In this document: in pieces, positions 18,914 through 29,401 of the stretch | How the letters are laid out: the number at the start of each line of letters is the position of its first letter | How positions within the stretch are numbered: position 1 is the stretch's first letter | NCBI GenBank assembly: GCA_041687015.1 | Contig: JAWLCT010000005.1 | Span: 45,597-109,596, forward strand | DNA length: 64,000 nt | Direction: 5' to 3' | DNA from: JALOAT01 sp041687015 | GTDB taxonomy: Bacteria > Pseudomonadota > Gammaproteobacteria > Thiohalomonadales > Thiohalomonadaceae | Made by a program: the position numbers and the translations under genes | The notes under the pieces: model-generated | The model's input: only the letters and a program-made list of their open reading frames with translations | Databases searched by the model: none | Told to the model about the DNA's origin: nothing

Positions 18914-20275
18914 ATGGCCTTCGAAGCGTCCGAACTCCTGCCTCTGCTGCGCCGGCTTCCGCCGGCGCAGCGCTATCTGGTCGCTTACAGTGGCGGCTGT
19001 GATTCCACCGTGCTGCTGCATGCCCTGTGCTCCCTTCGCGAGCGGCTTGCCACCCCCGTGCTCGCCATCCATGTGGATCACGGGCTGCAGGCCGATGCCA
19101 CGCAGTGGGCGCGTCGTTGCGCGGAACAATGTGCTGAGTGGCAAATTCCCTTGCAGGTCCTCAAGGTGAACGCCCAACCGCAACCGGGGGAGAGCCGTGA
19201 AGCGGCGGCCCGGCACGCGCGCTATCAGGCGTTACGCGCTGTCGTGCAGACCGGTGACGTGCTGTTGACCGCCCACCACCGTGAAGACCAGGCCGAGACC
19301 TTCCTGTTGCAACTGCTTCGCGGCGCGGGGCCGCGGGGACTGGCGGCCATGCCTGTATGTACCCGTTTTGGGCCGGCGCACCTGGCCAGGCCGCTGCTGC
19401 ATTTCCCACGGCGCGAACTGTGTGACTACGCGCAGCGGGCCGACCTGCACTGGATCGACGACCCAAGCAACTTCGACACCGGCTTCGATCGCAACTTCCT
19501 GCGCCATGACATTCTGCCGCCGCTGCTGACCCGTTGGCCCGCGGCAGCCCAGGTGATCGTGCGTGCCAGCGAACACCAGGCCGAGGCCGCGCAACTGTTG
19601 GATGAACTGGCGGCCGAGGATGGGCAGCGTCTCGGGTCCGACCAGGGCCTGTCGGTAACGGGTTTGCGGGCGCTCTCACAAGCGCGTGCCCGCAACCTGA
19701 TCCGCCACTGGATTCGCGTCCGCGGCCTGGCGGTGCCCGATGCGGCAAGACTGCAGCGCATTCTCGACGAAGTGGTGAACGCGCGCGCCGACGCCACGCC
19801 ACAGGTGAGTTGGCAGGGAGCGGAGGCACGTCGCTATCGCGATACCCTGTTCGTGTTTCCACCCCTCCCGGCGGTCCCTGAGAACGCACTGCCGTGGAAC
19901 GGCCAGGCGCCCCTTGCGGTGTCCGGTCTCGGGACACTGACCGCCGGGGCCGTGGCCGGCGGCCTGTCCAACGGGTTGCAGGGCAAGGCCCTGGTAGTGC
20001 GCTTCGGCGCGACCGGGGAACGCTGTCGCCCGGTGGGTCGTCGCCATCACCAGCGTCTCAAGAAACTGTGGCAGGACGCGGGTGTTCCGCCCTGGGTGCG
20101 CGAACGCACGCCGCTGCTGTATGTGGACGGACAACTGGCGGCGGTGGCCGGCCGATGGATTTGCGCCGATTTCGCCGCGCCGGCGGGTGAAATGGGATGG
20201 ATGCCGCTTTGGCAGCCGTTTGGCATTGAAACCAAAGGCGAAAACAACGACAATTTGTCGGGCCCCGCGCCTTAG
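18914..20275 (+). CDS. tilS: tRNA(Ile)-lysidine synthetase
   Basis: Converts C34 of the CAU-anticodon tRNA(Ile) to lysidine, so that it reads AUA. It has 453 residues. The PP-loop SGGCDSTVLLHAL lies near residue 25. HVDHGLQADA and LTAHHREDQAETFLLQLLRG follow, as does the middle region HWIDDPSNFDTGFDRNFLR. A C-terminal TilS domain includes VRFGATGERCRPVGR and LKKLWQDAGVPPWVRERTPL. The ATG at 18914 matches the family N-terminus; a GTG at 18875 lies in the same frame but overlaps the accA end. Confidence 0.96.
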   Translation: MAFEASELLPLLRRLPPAQRYLVAYSGGCDSTVLLHALCSLRERLATPVLAIHVDHGLQADATQWARRCAEQCAEWQIPLQVLKVNAQPQPGESREAAARHARYQALRAVVQTGDVLLTAHHREDQAETFLLQLLRGAGPRGLAAMPVCTRFGPAHLARPLLHFPRRELCDYAQRADLHWIDDPSNFDTGFDRNFLRHDILPPLLTRWPAAAQVIVRASEHQAEAAQLLDELAAEDGQRLGSDQGLSVTGLRALSQARARNLIRHWIRVRGLAVPDAARLQRILDEVVNARADATPQVSWQGAEARRYRDTLFVFPPLPAVPENALPWNGQAPLAVSGLGTLTAGAVAGGLSNGLQGKALVVRFGATGERCRPVGRRHHQRLKKLWQDAGVPPWVRERTPLLYVDGQLAAVAGRWICADFAAPAGEMGWMPLWQPFGIETKGENNDNLSGPAP

Positions 20276-20352
20276 CCCGGATTTCCGACACAATGAACAG
20301 CACTGCCGGAAACCCAGGTTAGTCCTTCCCGTCTTTTCCGAAGCCAGACTTG

Positions 20353-21987
20353 ATGACCAAGTACGTTTTCATTACGGGTGGTGTCGTTTCTTCTCTCGGG
20401 AAGGGCATCGCCTCCGCCTCGCTTGCCGCCCTCCTTGAAGCACGTGGCCTCAAGGTCACCCTGCTGAAGCTGGACCCTTACATCAACGTGGATCCGGGCA
20501 CCATGAGCCCGTTCCAGCACGGCGAGGTGTTCGTCACCGAAGACGGTGCGGAGACCGACCTGGATCTCGGTCACTACGAGCGTTTCGTCCGCACCACCAT
20601 GACGAAGCGCAACAACTTCACCACCGGTCGCATTTACGAAAACGTCATCCGCAAGGAGCGTCGCGGCGATTATCTCGGCGGCACGGTGCAGGTCATCCCG
20701 CACATCACCGACGAGATCAAGCGCTGCATCAAGGCCGGCGCCGAAGGTTACGATGTGGCCATGGTGGAGATCGGCGGCACGGTCGGTGACATCGAGTCCC
20801 TGCCGTTTCTGGAGACCATCCGTCAGATGGGCGTGGAGCTGGGGCACGATAACGTGCTCTATATGCACCTGACCCTGCTGCCCTACATCCCCACCGCAGG
20901 CGAGCTGAAGACCAAGCCCACGCAGCATTCCGTGAAGGAACTGCGTTCCATCGGTATTCAGCCCGACATCCTGGTGTGCCGTTCCGACCGCCCGCTGCCC
21001 GAGGACGAAAAGCGCAAGATCGCGCTGTTCACCAACGTGGAAGAGCGCGCCGTCATCGGCCTCGAGGACGTGGACACCATCTACAAGATTCCGGTGCGCC
21101 TGCATTCGCAGCGCCTGGACGACATCGTGGTGGACAAGCTCCGCCTCGAGGCCCCGGCCGCCAATCTCACCGAGTGGGAAAACGTGGTGGAAGCCCTGGC
21201 CCATCCCACCGGGCAGGTGACCATCGCCATGGTGGGCAAGTACGTGGATCTCACCGAGTCCTACAAGTCGCTGTCCGAAGCCCTCATTCACGCCGGTATT
21301 CACAGCCGCACCAAGGTGAAAATCGTTTACGTGGATTCCGAGGAAATCGAGAGGCACGGCACCGACGTGCTCGAGGGCATGGATGCGATCCTGGTGCCCG
21401 GCGGCTTCGGCGAGCGCGGCGTGGAAGGCAAGATCCGCACGGTACGTTATGCCCGCGAGAACAAGATCCCTTACCTGGGCATCTGCCTGGGCATGCAGGT
21501 GGCGGTGATCGAATACGCCCGCGACGTGGCAGGCCTGGAAGGTGCGCACAGCACCGAGTTCCGCCAGGACAGCCCGCATCCGGTGATCGCCATGATCACG
21601 GAATGGACCACCGCAGAAGGTACGGTGGAGAAGCGCACCGCGAGCTCCGACCTGGGCGGCACCATGCGCCTCGGCGGCCAGCAATGCCGGCTGGCGGAAG
21701 GCTCCCGTGTGCATGCCATTTACGGCAAGGACGTGATCGTCGAACGTCATCGCCATCGCTACGAATTCAACAACGGTTACCGCGACAAGCTGGTCGCCGC
21801 CGGCCTCAAGGTCACGGGTACCTCCATGGACGACAGTCTGGTGGAGGTGATCGAAATCGCGGACCATCCCTGGTTCATCGCCTGCCAGTTCCACCCGGAG
21901 TTCACTTCCACGCCCCGTGACGGTCATCCGCTGTTCACCGGTTTCGTGAAGGCAGCCCGGGAGCAGAAAGAGCGCCTCGATCGATGA
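20353..21987 (+). CDS. pyrG: CTP synthase
   Basis: Aminates UTP to CTP using glutamine, 544 residues. The N-terminal synthetase domain begins TKYVFITGGVVSSLGKGI, with LDPYINVDPGTMSP next. The C-terminal class-I glutamine amidotransferase domain has the nucleophile Cys378 in YLGICLGMQ and a later His/Glu pair in FHPEFTSTP. The start is ATG 20353, immediately after an in-frame TTG. Its stop overlaps the start of kdsA (ATGA), giving the pyrG-kdsA-eno order common in gammaproteobacteria. Confidence 0.98.
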   Translation: MTKYVFITGGVVSSLGKGIASASLAALLEARGLKVTLLKLDPYINVDPGTMSPFQHGEVFVTEDGAETDLDLGHYERFVRTTMTKRNNFTTGRIYENVIRKERRGDYLGGTVQVIPHITDEIKRCIKAGAEGYDVAMVEIGGTVGDIESLPFLETIRQMGVELGHDNVLYMHLTLLPYIPTAGELKTKPTQHSVKELRSIGIQPDILVCRSDRPLPEDEKRKIALFTNVEERAVIGLEDVDTIYKIPVRLHSQRLDDIVVDKLRLEAPAANLTEWENVVEALAHPTGQVTIAMVGKYVDLTESYKSLSEALIHAGIHSRTKVKIVYVDSEEIERHGTDVLEGMDAILVPGGFGERGVEGKIRTVRYARENKIPYLGICLGMQVAVIEYARDVAGLEGAHSTEFRQDSPHPVIAMITEWTTAEGTVEKRTASSDLGGTMRLGGQQCRLAEGSRVHAIYGKDVIVERHRHRYEFNNGYRDKLVAAGLKVTGTSMDDSLVEVIEIADHPWFIACQFHPEFTSTPRDGHPLFTGFVKAAREQKERLDR

Positions 21988-22817
21988 ACCTGTGCGGCCA
22001 TCGGGTCGGTCTCGACAAGCCTCTCTTCCTCATCGCCGGTCCTTGCGTCATCGAGAGCGAGGACCTGGTGCTGCAAATCGCCGGCACAATTCAGGAAATC
22101 ACCGAAGCCCTCGGTATTCCTTACGTGTTCAAGGCCTCCTACGATAAGGCCAACCGCACCTCCTCCAGGAGTTTCCGCGGCCCGGGGTTGGAGCAGGGCC
22201 TGCGCATCCTTGAGATGGTCCGTACGGAACTCAAGCTGCCGGTGCTCACCGACGTGCATGAAGACACGCCGCTGGACGAGGTCGCCGCAGTGGTCGACGT
22301 GCTGCAGACCCCCGCATTCCTGTGCCGCCAGACCAATTTCATCCAGGCCGTGGCGCGCCAGGGCAAGCCGGTGAACATCAAAAAGGGCCAGTTCCTGGCG
22401 CCCTGGGATATGCGCAACGTGGTGGAGAAGGCCCGCGAAGTGGGCAACGACCAGATCATGGTGTGCGAGCGCGGCGTGTCCTTCGGCTACAACACCCTGG
22501 TTTCCGACATGCGCGGCCTGGCCATCATGCGCGAGACCGGCTGCCCGGTGGTGTTTGACGCCACCCACTCGGTGCAGCAGCCGGGCGGGCAGGGCAGCAG
22601 CTCCGGCGGCCAGCGCGAATTCGTGCCGGTACTTGCGCGCGCCGCGGTGGCCAGCGGTATTGCCGGCATTTTCATGGAGACACACCCCAGACCGGACCAG
22701 GCGCTCAGTGACGGCCCCAACTCCTGGCCGCTGGATCGCCTGGGAGAACTGCTGGAAACCTTGAAGCAGATCGACGATGTCGTGAAAGCGCGGGGATTCG
22801 CCGAAGCTAAAATCTGA
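21984..22817 (+). CDS. kdsA: 3-deoxy-8-phosphooctulonate synthase (KDO-8-P synthase)
   Basis: Condenses phosphoenolpyruvate with arabinose-5-phosphate to make KDO-8-phosphate for the lipopolysaccharide core. It has 277 residues. It shows FLIAGPCVIESEDL, FKASYDKANRTSSRSFRGPG, QTNFIQAVARQGKPVNIKKGQ, the segment VCERGVSFGYNTLVSDMR and FDATHSVQQPGG. Translation is coupled to pyrG through an ATGA overlap. Its presence shows a Gram-negative outer membrane with KDO-containing LPS. Confidence 0.98.
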   Translation: MNLCGHRVGLDKPLFLIAGPCVIESEDLVLQIAGTIQEITEALGIPYVFKASYDKANRTSSRSFRGPGLEQGLRILEMVRTELKLPVLTDVHEDTPLDEVAAVVDVLQTPAFLCRQTNFIQAVARQGKPVNIKKGQFLAPWDMRNVVEKAREVGNDQIMVCERGVSFGYNTLVSDMRGLAIMRETGCPVVFDATHSVQQPGGQGSSSGGQREFVPVLARAAVASGIAGIFMETHPRPDQALSDGPNSWPLDRLGELLETLKQIDDVVKARGFAEAKI

Positions 22818-22901
22818 ACAGGTTCACGCGCGGATGCGCGGGAACGGGCGCAAGCCCATCGGGAAAAGTCAAAAAGCAATAAACAGGACTACGGAGTTTT
22901 C

Positions 22902-24203
<1,302 letters not shown>

Positions 24204-24210
24204 GAGAAAG

Positions 24211-24388
24211 CGAAACCACGGAGCCACGGAGACCACGGAGCAGAGAAGATACAGGTGAGAAAGCGAATTCAGCGTGGGCATGTTTCGTCCCTGCCACATG
24301 CCGGGAAGCCAAAGCGTTTCCTTGCGGTGTTCGCACTTTCTCACGCTTCTCTTCCCGGGCTTCGTGGCCCCCATGGTTAAGCGCTTTT
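24211..24388. repeat. degenerate CACGGAG inverted repeat after eno
   Basis: The left arm, 24211-24240, is GAAAGCGAAACCACGGAG followed by two more CCACGGAG-like units. The right arm, about 24355-24388, reads GGGCTTCGTGGCCCCCATGGTTAAGCGCTTTT. It is more diverged than the left arm but keeps the GGTTAAGCGCTTTT end. It separates eno from ftsB. Confidence 0.7.
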
Positions 24389-24404
24389 GACGACAGGCAG
24401 CGGG

Positions 24405-24677
24405 ATGAAGATACTGGCCGCCTTGCTGCTTGTGGTGCTCCTTCTGCTGCAATACCGGCTTTGGTTCGGCGACGGTAATCTCATCAAGGTCTGGCAGCTC
24501 AAGCAGGCGATTGCCGACCAACAGACGGAAAACCAGCGCCTCAACGAACGCAACCGGGCCCTGGAAGCCGAGGTGCGCGACCTCAAGGAAGGCGTCGCCG
24601 CCATTGAGGAACGTGCCCGTACGGAGCTGGGCATGATCAAGGACGGCGAGACCTTCTACCAAGTGGTGGAGGAATAG
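24405..24677 (+). CDS. ftsB: cell division protein FtsB
   Basis: A small divisome scaffold that works with FtsL and FtsQ in septal cell-wall synthesis. It has 90 residues: a short cytoplasmic start, one membrane helix (about residues 3-20, ILAALLLVVLLLLQYRLWFG), then a periplasmic coiled coil (about 29-66, heptads in QAIADQQTENQRLNERN and so on) and the conserved end ARTELGMIKDGETFYQVVE. ATG 24405 has an AGCGGG site; a start 6 codons upstream is in frame. Its position between eno and ispD is the usual one. Confidence 0.95.
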   Translation: MKILAALLLVVLLLLQYRLWFGDGNLIKVWQLKQAIADQQTENQRLNERNRALEAEVRDLKEGVAAIEERARTELGMIKDGETFYQVVEE

Positions 24678-24699
24678 CGGTTCACGTCGGAGAAGTGGC

Positions 24700-25419
24700 A
24701 TGCCTCGTTGTTTCGCCGTGGTTCCCGCGGCCGGCGTCGGCCGGCGCATGGGCACGGACATCCCCAAGCAGTACCTTCCTCTTGCAGGTCGCACGGTCAT
24801 CGAGCACACGCTGACGCGCATTGCCGCCCATCCGCACATCCTCGGTACGGTGGTCGCCATCAGTGCGGGTGACGCGTACTGGCCTGACGTACGTGCACGC
24901 CTCGACATGGCCTCGCTGGAGGTGGCCGCAGGCGGAGCGGAACGCTGTCACTCCGTGCTCAATGCCCTCGAGCAACTCGCCGCCTCGGCACGGGACGAGG
25001 ACTGGGTGCTGGTGCACGATGCGGCCCGCCCATGTGTGCGCGTGGATGACATCGAGCGACTGGTGAATACCCTTGCCGGGCACCGGGTGGGCGGCCTGTT
25101 GGGACTGCCGGTCACCGATACGGTGAAGCGCGCCGATCGTGAGGGGGATGTGCAGGAGACGGTGAGCCGCGAGGGACTGTGGCGTGCGTTGACACCGCAG
25201 ATGTTTCGGCTTGGGCCACTGCGCACGGCTCTGCGCAAGGCGCTGGCAGCACGTCAGCTGGTCACAGACGAGGCGGCGGCAATGGAATTGGCGGGTTATC
25301 GTCCCCGCATGGTCGAAGGGCATTCCGACAACATCAAGATCACGCGTCCGGGCGACTTGGCGCTGGCAGAACTCTATCTGCAGTTACAGGCACGCGAACC
25401 AGACCACAAATCAACATAA
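24700..25419 (+). CDS. ispD: 2-C-methyl-D-erythritol 4-phosphate cytidylyltransferase
   Basis: Third enzyme of the MEP isoprenoid pathway; it joins MEP to CTP. It has 239 residues. It has AVVPAAGVGRRMGTDIPKQYLPL (the CTP-binding glycine-rich loop) and HDAARPCV, followed by the late stretch VTDEAAAMELAGYRPRMVEG. GGAG precedes the ATG, and the gene follows ftsB by 22 bases. ispF follows after 67 bases. In some species ispD and ispF are fused; here they are separate. Confidence 0.97.
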   Translation: MPRCFAVVPAAGVGRRMGTDIPKQYLPLAGRTVIEHTLTRIAAHPHILGTVVAISAGDAYWPDVRARLDMASLEVAAGGAERCHSVLNALEQLAASARDEDWVLVHDAARPCVRVDDIERLVNTLAGHRVGGLLGLPVTDTVKRADREGDVQETVSREGLWRALTPQMFRLGPLRTALRKALAARQLVTDEAAAMELAGYRPRMVEGHSDNIKITRPGDLALAELYLQLQAREPDHKST

Positions 25420-25486
25420 GACGCAGAGGGTGCTGAGGGCGCAAGGGCATGCCGCGTCTTCGGGACCAAGGTTGCGAGGAACTACC

Positions 25487-25969
25487 ATGACGAGTCTGCG
25501 CATTGGGCACGGTTTTGATGTCCATCGCTTCGGCGAAGGGGATCACGTGGTGATCGGCGGCGTGCGCATTCCGCACCACCAGGGCATGGTGGCCCATTCC
25601 GACGGCGACGTCTTGATCCATGCGCTGTGCGACGCGCTGCTCGGTGCCGCAGGCCTGGGCGACATCGGCAGGCACTTTCCTGACACCAGTGCCGAATTCA
25701 AAGGGATCGACAGCCGCATTCTGCTGCGCCGCGTGATGGCTACGCTCGCGGAGAAGGGTTATCAGGTGGTGAACGTGGACATGACGCTGGTGGCTCAGGC
25801 GCCGCGTATGGTGGCGCACATCGAAGCCATGGTGGCCAACCTTGCGCAGGACCTGTGTACGGCGCCCGAGGCGGTGAACGTCAAGGCGACCACCACCGAA
25901 CGTATGGGTTACACGGGACGCGGTGAAGGCATCGCCGCCTATGCCGTCGCCCTGATCGAGCGCCCATAA
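25487..25969 (+). CDS. ispF: 2-C-methyl-D-erythritol 2,4-cyclodiphosphate synthase
   Basis: Fifth enzyme of the MEP pathway; it cyclises CDP-ME-2-phosphate with release of CMP. It has 160 residues and normally forms a trimer with zinc at the active site. Metal ligands appear in GHGFDVHRFGEG, with HSDGDVLIHALCDALLGA and DIGRHFPDT following and TTTERMGYTGRGEGIAAYA at the end. The ATG at 25487 has AGGA upstream and matches the family start. Its stop overlaps the truD start (TAATG). Confidence 0.98.
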   Translation: MTSLRIGHGFDVHRFGEGDHVVIGGVRIPHHQGMVAHSDGDVLIHALCDALLGAAGLGDIGRHFPDTSAEFKGIDSRILLRRVMATLAEKGYQVVNVDMTLVAQAPRMVAHIEAMVANLAQDLCTAPEAVNVKATTTERMGYTGRGEGIAAYAVALIERP

Positions 25970-27006
25970 TGACGGATTACCCACTGGACTGGGCCTATGC
26001 CCATGGCGGCCCCGCCGCCCGTGGCCTGCTGCGTGTCACGCCCGAAGATTTCGTGGTGGAGGAAGATCTCGGCTTCGCACCGGACGGGCAGGGCGAACAC
26101 GTGCTGGTGCAGGTGCAAAAGCGCGGTGCCAACACCGAATGGGTGGCGCGCCAATTGGCGCGTTTCGCGGGCGTGCGTCCCATGGACGTGAGCTATGCGG
26201 GTCTGAAGGACCGCCACGCACTGACCACCCAGTGGTTCAGCGTGCACCTGCCCGGACGCGCCGATCCGGACTGGAGCGGCTTTGCATCTGACGAGTTTCG
26301 CGTGCTGGCGGCCGAGCGCCATTCGCGCAAGCTGCGTCGCGGCGCGCTCGCAGGCAACCGTTTTGTACTCCGGCTGCATGAGCTGTCCGGTGACATGGAA
26401 GCGCTACGTGAGCGGCTCGCGCATATCGGCGAGCGCGGCGTGCCCAACTATTTTGGCGAACAGCGCTTTGGTCGCGCCGGCGGGAATCTCGCGCGGGCGG
26501 TGGCGATGTTCGGCGGGCGTCGTGAACATGATCGTGCCAAGCGCGGCATGTATCTCTCGGCCGCGCGTTCCTATCTTTTCAATACCGTGCTTTCGGCGCG
26601 GGTGCAGCAAGGGACCTGGGACAAGGCCCTGCCGGGTGAATGCCTGGTGCTGGACGGCACATCGAGCTTCTTCCGTACGGATGTCATCGATGAAACCCTC
26701 GCTCACCGCCTGGCGGGCTGGGACGTGCATCCCAGCGGGCCCCTGTGGGGGCGAGGCGCAGCACCCTGCGGCAGCGAGATGAATGCAACGGAAGCGGCGT
26801 GGCTTACGCCTTTCGACGCCTTCAGGTCAGGCCTGGAGCACGCCGGCATGGCGCAGGAACGCCGCCCCCTGCGCCTTGCGGCCCGGGATCTGTCGTGGGA
26901 CCTGGCGGGCGAAACCCTGACGCTTTCTTTCGCCCTCGACGCCGGGAGCTACGCCACCAGCGTGCTGCGCGAAGCCGTCGACACCCGCGAACCCCAAACC
27001 GAGTAA
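25969..27006 (+). CDS. truD: tRNA pseudouridine(13) synthase
   Basis: Makes pseudouridine at position 13 of tRNA(Glu). It has 345 residues. It has the family motifs EDFVVEEDLGF, YAGLKDRHALTTQWFSV (catalytic Asp in KDRHA), GVPNYFGEQRFGR and AARSYLFNTVLS, with the central TRUD insertion domain. Its ATG shares a base with the ispF stop. The C-terminal PLRLAARDLSW block is normal. It completes the ispD-ispF-truD-surE order usual in gammaproteobacteria, except that surE is displaced by two minus-strand genes. Confidence 0.96.
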   Translation: MTDYPLDWAYAHGGPAARGLLRVTPEDFVVEEDLGFAPDGQGEHVLVQVQKRGANTEWVARQLARFAGVRPMDVSYAGLKDRHALTTQWFSVHLPGRADPDWSGFASDEFRVLAAERHSRKLRRGALAGNRFVLRLHELSGDMEALRERLAHIGERGVPNYFGEQRFGRAGGNLARAVAMFGGRREHDRAKRGMYLSAARSYLFNTVLSARVQQGTWDKALPGECLVLDGTSSFFRTDVIDETLAHRLAGWDVHPSGPLWGRGAAPCGSEMNATEAAWLTPFDAFRSGLEHAGMAQERRPLRLAARDLSWDLAGETLTLSFALDAGSYATSVLREAVDTREPQTE

Positions 27007-27041
27007 AAGCCGTACGCGCGGGCGCTACGGCAGACCATGGA

Positions 27042-28613
27042 TTACGACGGCCTGCGCTGGAACTGCCGCACCAGTTGTTGCAGGCCACCTGCAAGGTTCT
27101 CCACCGCGCGTCCGGCCTGCTCGCTTTCACCTGCACTTTCGGCGGTGGTGTCGGCGACATGGCGGATGGATACGATGGAACGGCTGATTTCCTCGCTGAC
27201 GGCACTTTGTTCTTCCACAGCGGTCGCGATCTGCGTGCTCATATCGCTGATACGGCTCACCGCGCCGGTGATGGCCTCCAGGGAGCGTGCTGCGTTTTCC
27301 GCCTGTTGTACCGTTTCTTCCGTGTGCTGCCGGCTCGTATTCATGGCCTCCACCGCGCTCCCGGCACCTTTCTGCAGGCGTTCAATCATGGCGTGAATTT
27401 CACGTGTCGATGCCTGGGTGCGTATCGCCAGCGTGCGCACCTCATCGGCGACCACGGCAAACCCACGACCCTGCTCACCGGCACGCGCCGCCTCGATCGC
27501 GGCGTTCAGGGCAAGCAGGTTGGTCTGTTCGGCGATGCTGCGGATCACGTCGAGCACCTTGGAGATTTCCTCGCTATGGGCTTCGAGCTCGTGAATCACG
27601 CCGGCGGCGTGGCTGATCTGGGCGGCCAACTCACGAATGGCCTGGGTGGTTTCATTCACCACGGCCTTGCCTGAGCGGGCGTCGCGGTCGGCGGATTCGG
27701 CGGCTTCCGCGGTCTGCTGGGCATTGCGGGCGACTTCCTGGATGCTCGCGGCCATTTCATTGACGGCCGTGGCCACCTGATCGGTTTCGTTCTGCTGTTG
27801 CCGGATACCGCGGCTGCTGTCATGCACCGTGGCGGACAATCCCGCAGCGGTTTCAGTCAGATGCTGCGCGGTATCGGCTATGCGACCCACCACCGCCGCC
27901 GTTTCCGAGCGGAGCATTTTCAACGCGAGGTCCAATTGCCCGATCTCATCGTCACGGCCGGTGTATACCTGGCGCGCCACGGGATCGTCCGCGATGTCGC
28001 GCGTCTGCCGCACCAGACGGCTCAGCGGTGCGAGCGCGAGGTGAACCAGGGCGGCAGCCAGCCCGAAACCGGCGAGCAGCGGCACGAAGAACACGGCAGG
28101 AAGCCCGGCCGCACTGCCGAGCGCACCGGCCAGCAAAGCCCCCACGGCGATGGCGAGGTGAACCCGCCCCCGCAAGCCAAGGGTTGGCAGGCGCCTGCGG
28201 CGGGCTCCCTGGGTGAGTTCGCGGTACAGCGCCTCGGCGCGTTGCACCATATCAGGGCGCGGCTTGGTACGCACCGACTGATATTCGAGCGTGGTGCCGT
28301 TTTCGATGATGGGCGTGACGAAAGCGTCCACCCAGTAGTGGTCACCGTCCTTGCGCCGGTTCTTCACCAGCCCCATCCATGAGCGACCGGCCTTGATGGT
28401 GGACCAGAGATCCGCGAACGCGGCGGACGGCATCTCGGGATGACGCACCACGTTATGGCTTTGCTGGACCAGTTCATCCGGGCGAAACCCGCTGATCTCG
28501 ATGAAATCCTGGCTGACGTAGGTGACGATGCCCTTGGGGTCAGTGGTGGACAGGATGTTGGCGTCGTCGGGGAGGGGGTATTCGACGTCGGTGACGGGGT
28601 AGTTCTTTTTCAT
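27042..28613 (-). CDS. Aer-like PAS methyl-accepting chemotaxis protein
   Basis: A 523-residue receptor. Residues 1-120 form a PAS domain very similar to E. coli Aer (LMSTTD-like start ILSTTDPKGIVTYVSQDF, then NVVRHPEMPSAAFADLW and GLVKNRRKDGDHYWV). This would bind FAD and sense redox or oxygen. A hydrophobic hairpin at about 150-192 anchors it in the membrane with no periplasmic domain. A HAMP-like linker and an MCP signalling domain follow, with the tip IRSIAEQTNLLALNAAIEAA and GRGFAVVADEVR. ATG 28613 is at the family start. It is not part of the surrounding plus-strand operon. It implies that a chemotaxis system exists elsewhere. Confidence 0.9.
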   Translation of the reverse strand: MKKNYPVTDVEYPLPDDANILSTTDPKGIVTYVSQDFIEISGFRPDELVQQSHNVVRHPEMPSAAFADLWSTIKAGRSWMGLVKNRRKDGDHYWVDAFVTPIIENGTTLEYQSVRTKPRPDMVQRAEALYRELTQGARRRRLPTLGLRGRVHLAIAVGALLAGALGSAAGLPAVFFVPLLAGFGLAAALVHLALAPLSRLVRQTRDIADDPVARQVYTGRDDEIGQLDLALKMLRSETAAVVGRIADTAQHLTETAAGLSATVHDSSRGIRQQQNETDQVATAVNEMAASIQEVARNAQQTAEAAESADRDARSGKAVVNETTQAIRELAAQISHAAGVIHELEAHSEEISKVLDVIRSIAEQTNLLALNAAIEAARAGEQGRGFAVVADEVRTLAIRTQASTREIHAMIERLQKGAGSAVEAMNTSRQHTEETVQQAENAARSLEAITGAVSRISDMSTQIATAVEEQSAVSEEISRSIVSIRHVADTTAESAGESEQAGRAVENLAGGLQQLVRQFQRRPS

Positions 28614-28745
28614 TGCTTCGTGCGCTCGAGAATCGGCTCGAGGAGGTGCAAGAAACGCACCCATTCCGCTGGCGCCGGGATGCCCGGAAGCAACCGCATC
28701 CGGCGCATGCTACCCGCATGGCGCCGTGATGCTTTGTAACTCAAG

Positions 28746-29276
28746 TCACAGTCGGCGCAGCAAAACGTACACGGCGCCGGTGCCACCGTCGGCGGGTGGG
28801 GCGGACGCGAAGGCGAGGACCTCGTCGCGCTGGCGCAGCCAATGGTTGACCTTCACCTTGAGTACCGGCTGTTTGAAGGCCGAGCCGTGCCCTTTGCCGT
28901 GAATGATGCGCACGCAGCGGGCACCGCGCGCACGGGCGGCGGTGAGGAATTCGGCCACGGCAATGTGTGCTTCGGCCACGCGCATGCCGTGCAAATCAAG
29001 CTGCCCCCCGACGCTGTAGGCGCCGCGGCGTAACTTGCGCATCACCGAAGTCTGCACGCCCGGGCGGGTGAACAGCAGCTCCTCGCCGGTTTCGCACTCC
29101 GCCGCCAGGGGGGAGTCGTCGAGCAGCTCGCGCATGACGGCACGCTCGTCCTCCAGGCGGCGCACCGGGGCCGGTGGCGGCCGCGGGCCGGCGAGGGGTA
29201 CGCGATCGTCCTTGAGCGGGCGCGCATCGGCCACCGCCTCGCGGAACAACTCGGCTTCATCGTCGAAAAAGGGCAT
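28746..29276 (-). CDS. Smr-domain protein
   Basis: A 176-residue protein with a basic/proline-rich N-terminal third and a C-terminal Smr domain (about residues 92-175). The signatures are LDLHGM and, later, IHGKGHGS, with YVLLRRL at the end. Smr domains are nucleases or nucleic-acid binders, and stand-alone proteobacterial members (SmrA/SmrB) act on RNA at stalled ribosomes or on DNA. Which one this is cannot be told. It is divergent from surE and upstream of the Aer-like gene on the same strand, 132 bases apart. Confidence 0.88.
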   Translation of the reverse strand: MPFFDDEAELFREAVADARPLKDDRVPLAGPRPPPAPVRRLEDERAVMRELLDDSPLAAECETGEELLFTRPGVQTSVMRKLRRGAYSVGGQLDLHGMRVAEAHIAVAEFLTAARARGARCVRIIHGKGHGSAFKQPVLKVKVNHWLRQRDEVLAFASAPPADGGTGAVYVLLRRL

Positions 29277-29401
29277 GGGCGGACCTGTGGACGGGTTGAA
29301 CTCAGTCTACCGCGGCATTTGGCTCCGAGGAACCGCCGCTGCCGTCGCCAGGGTGTTTTCGGGTATAGTTAACCGGTTGATCCTTTTGACCCTGCCCGTG
29401 C

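Noticed and set aside
27014..27036. GCCGTA/TACGGC hairpin after truD as a terminator
   Set aside because: A six-base stem with a long loop and no T run is too weak to call.
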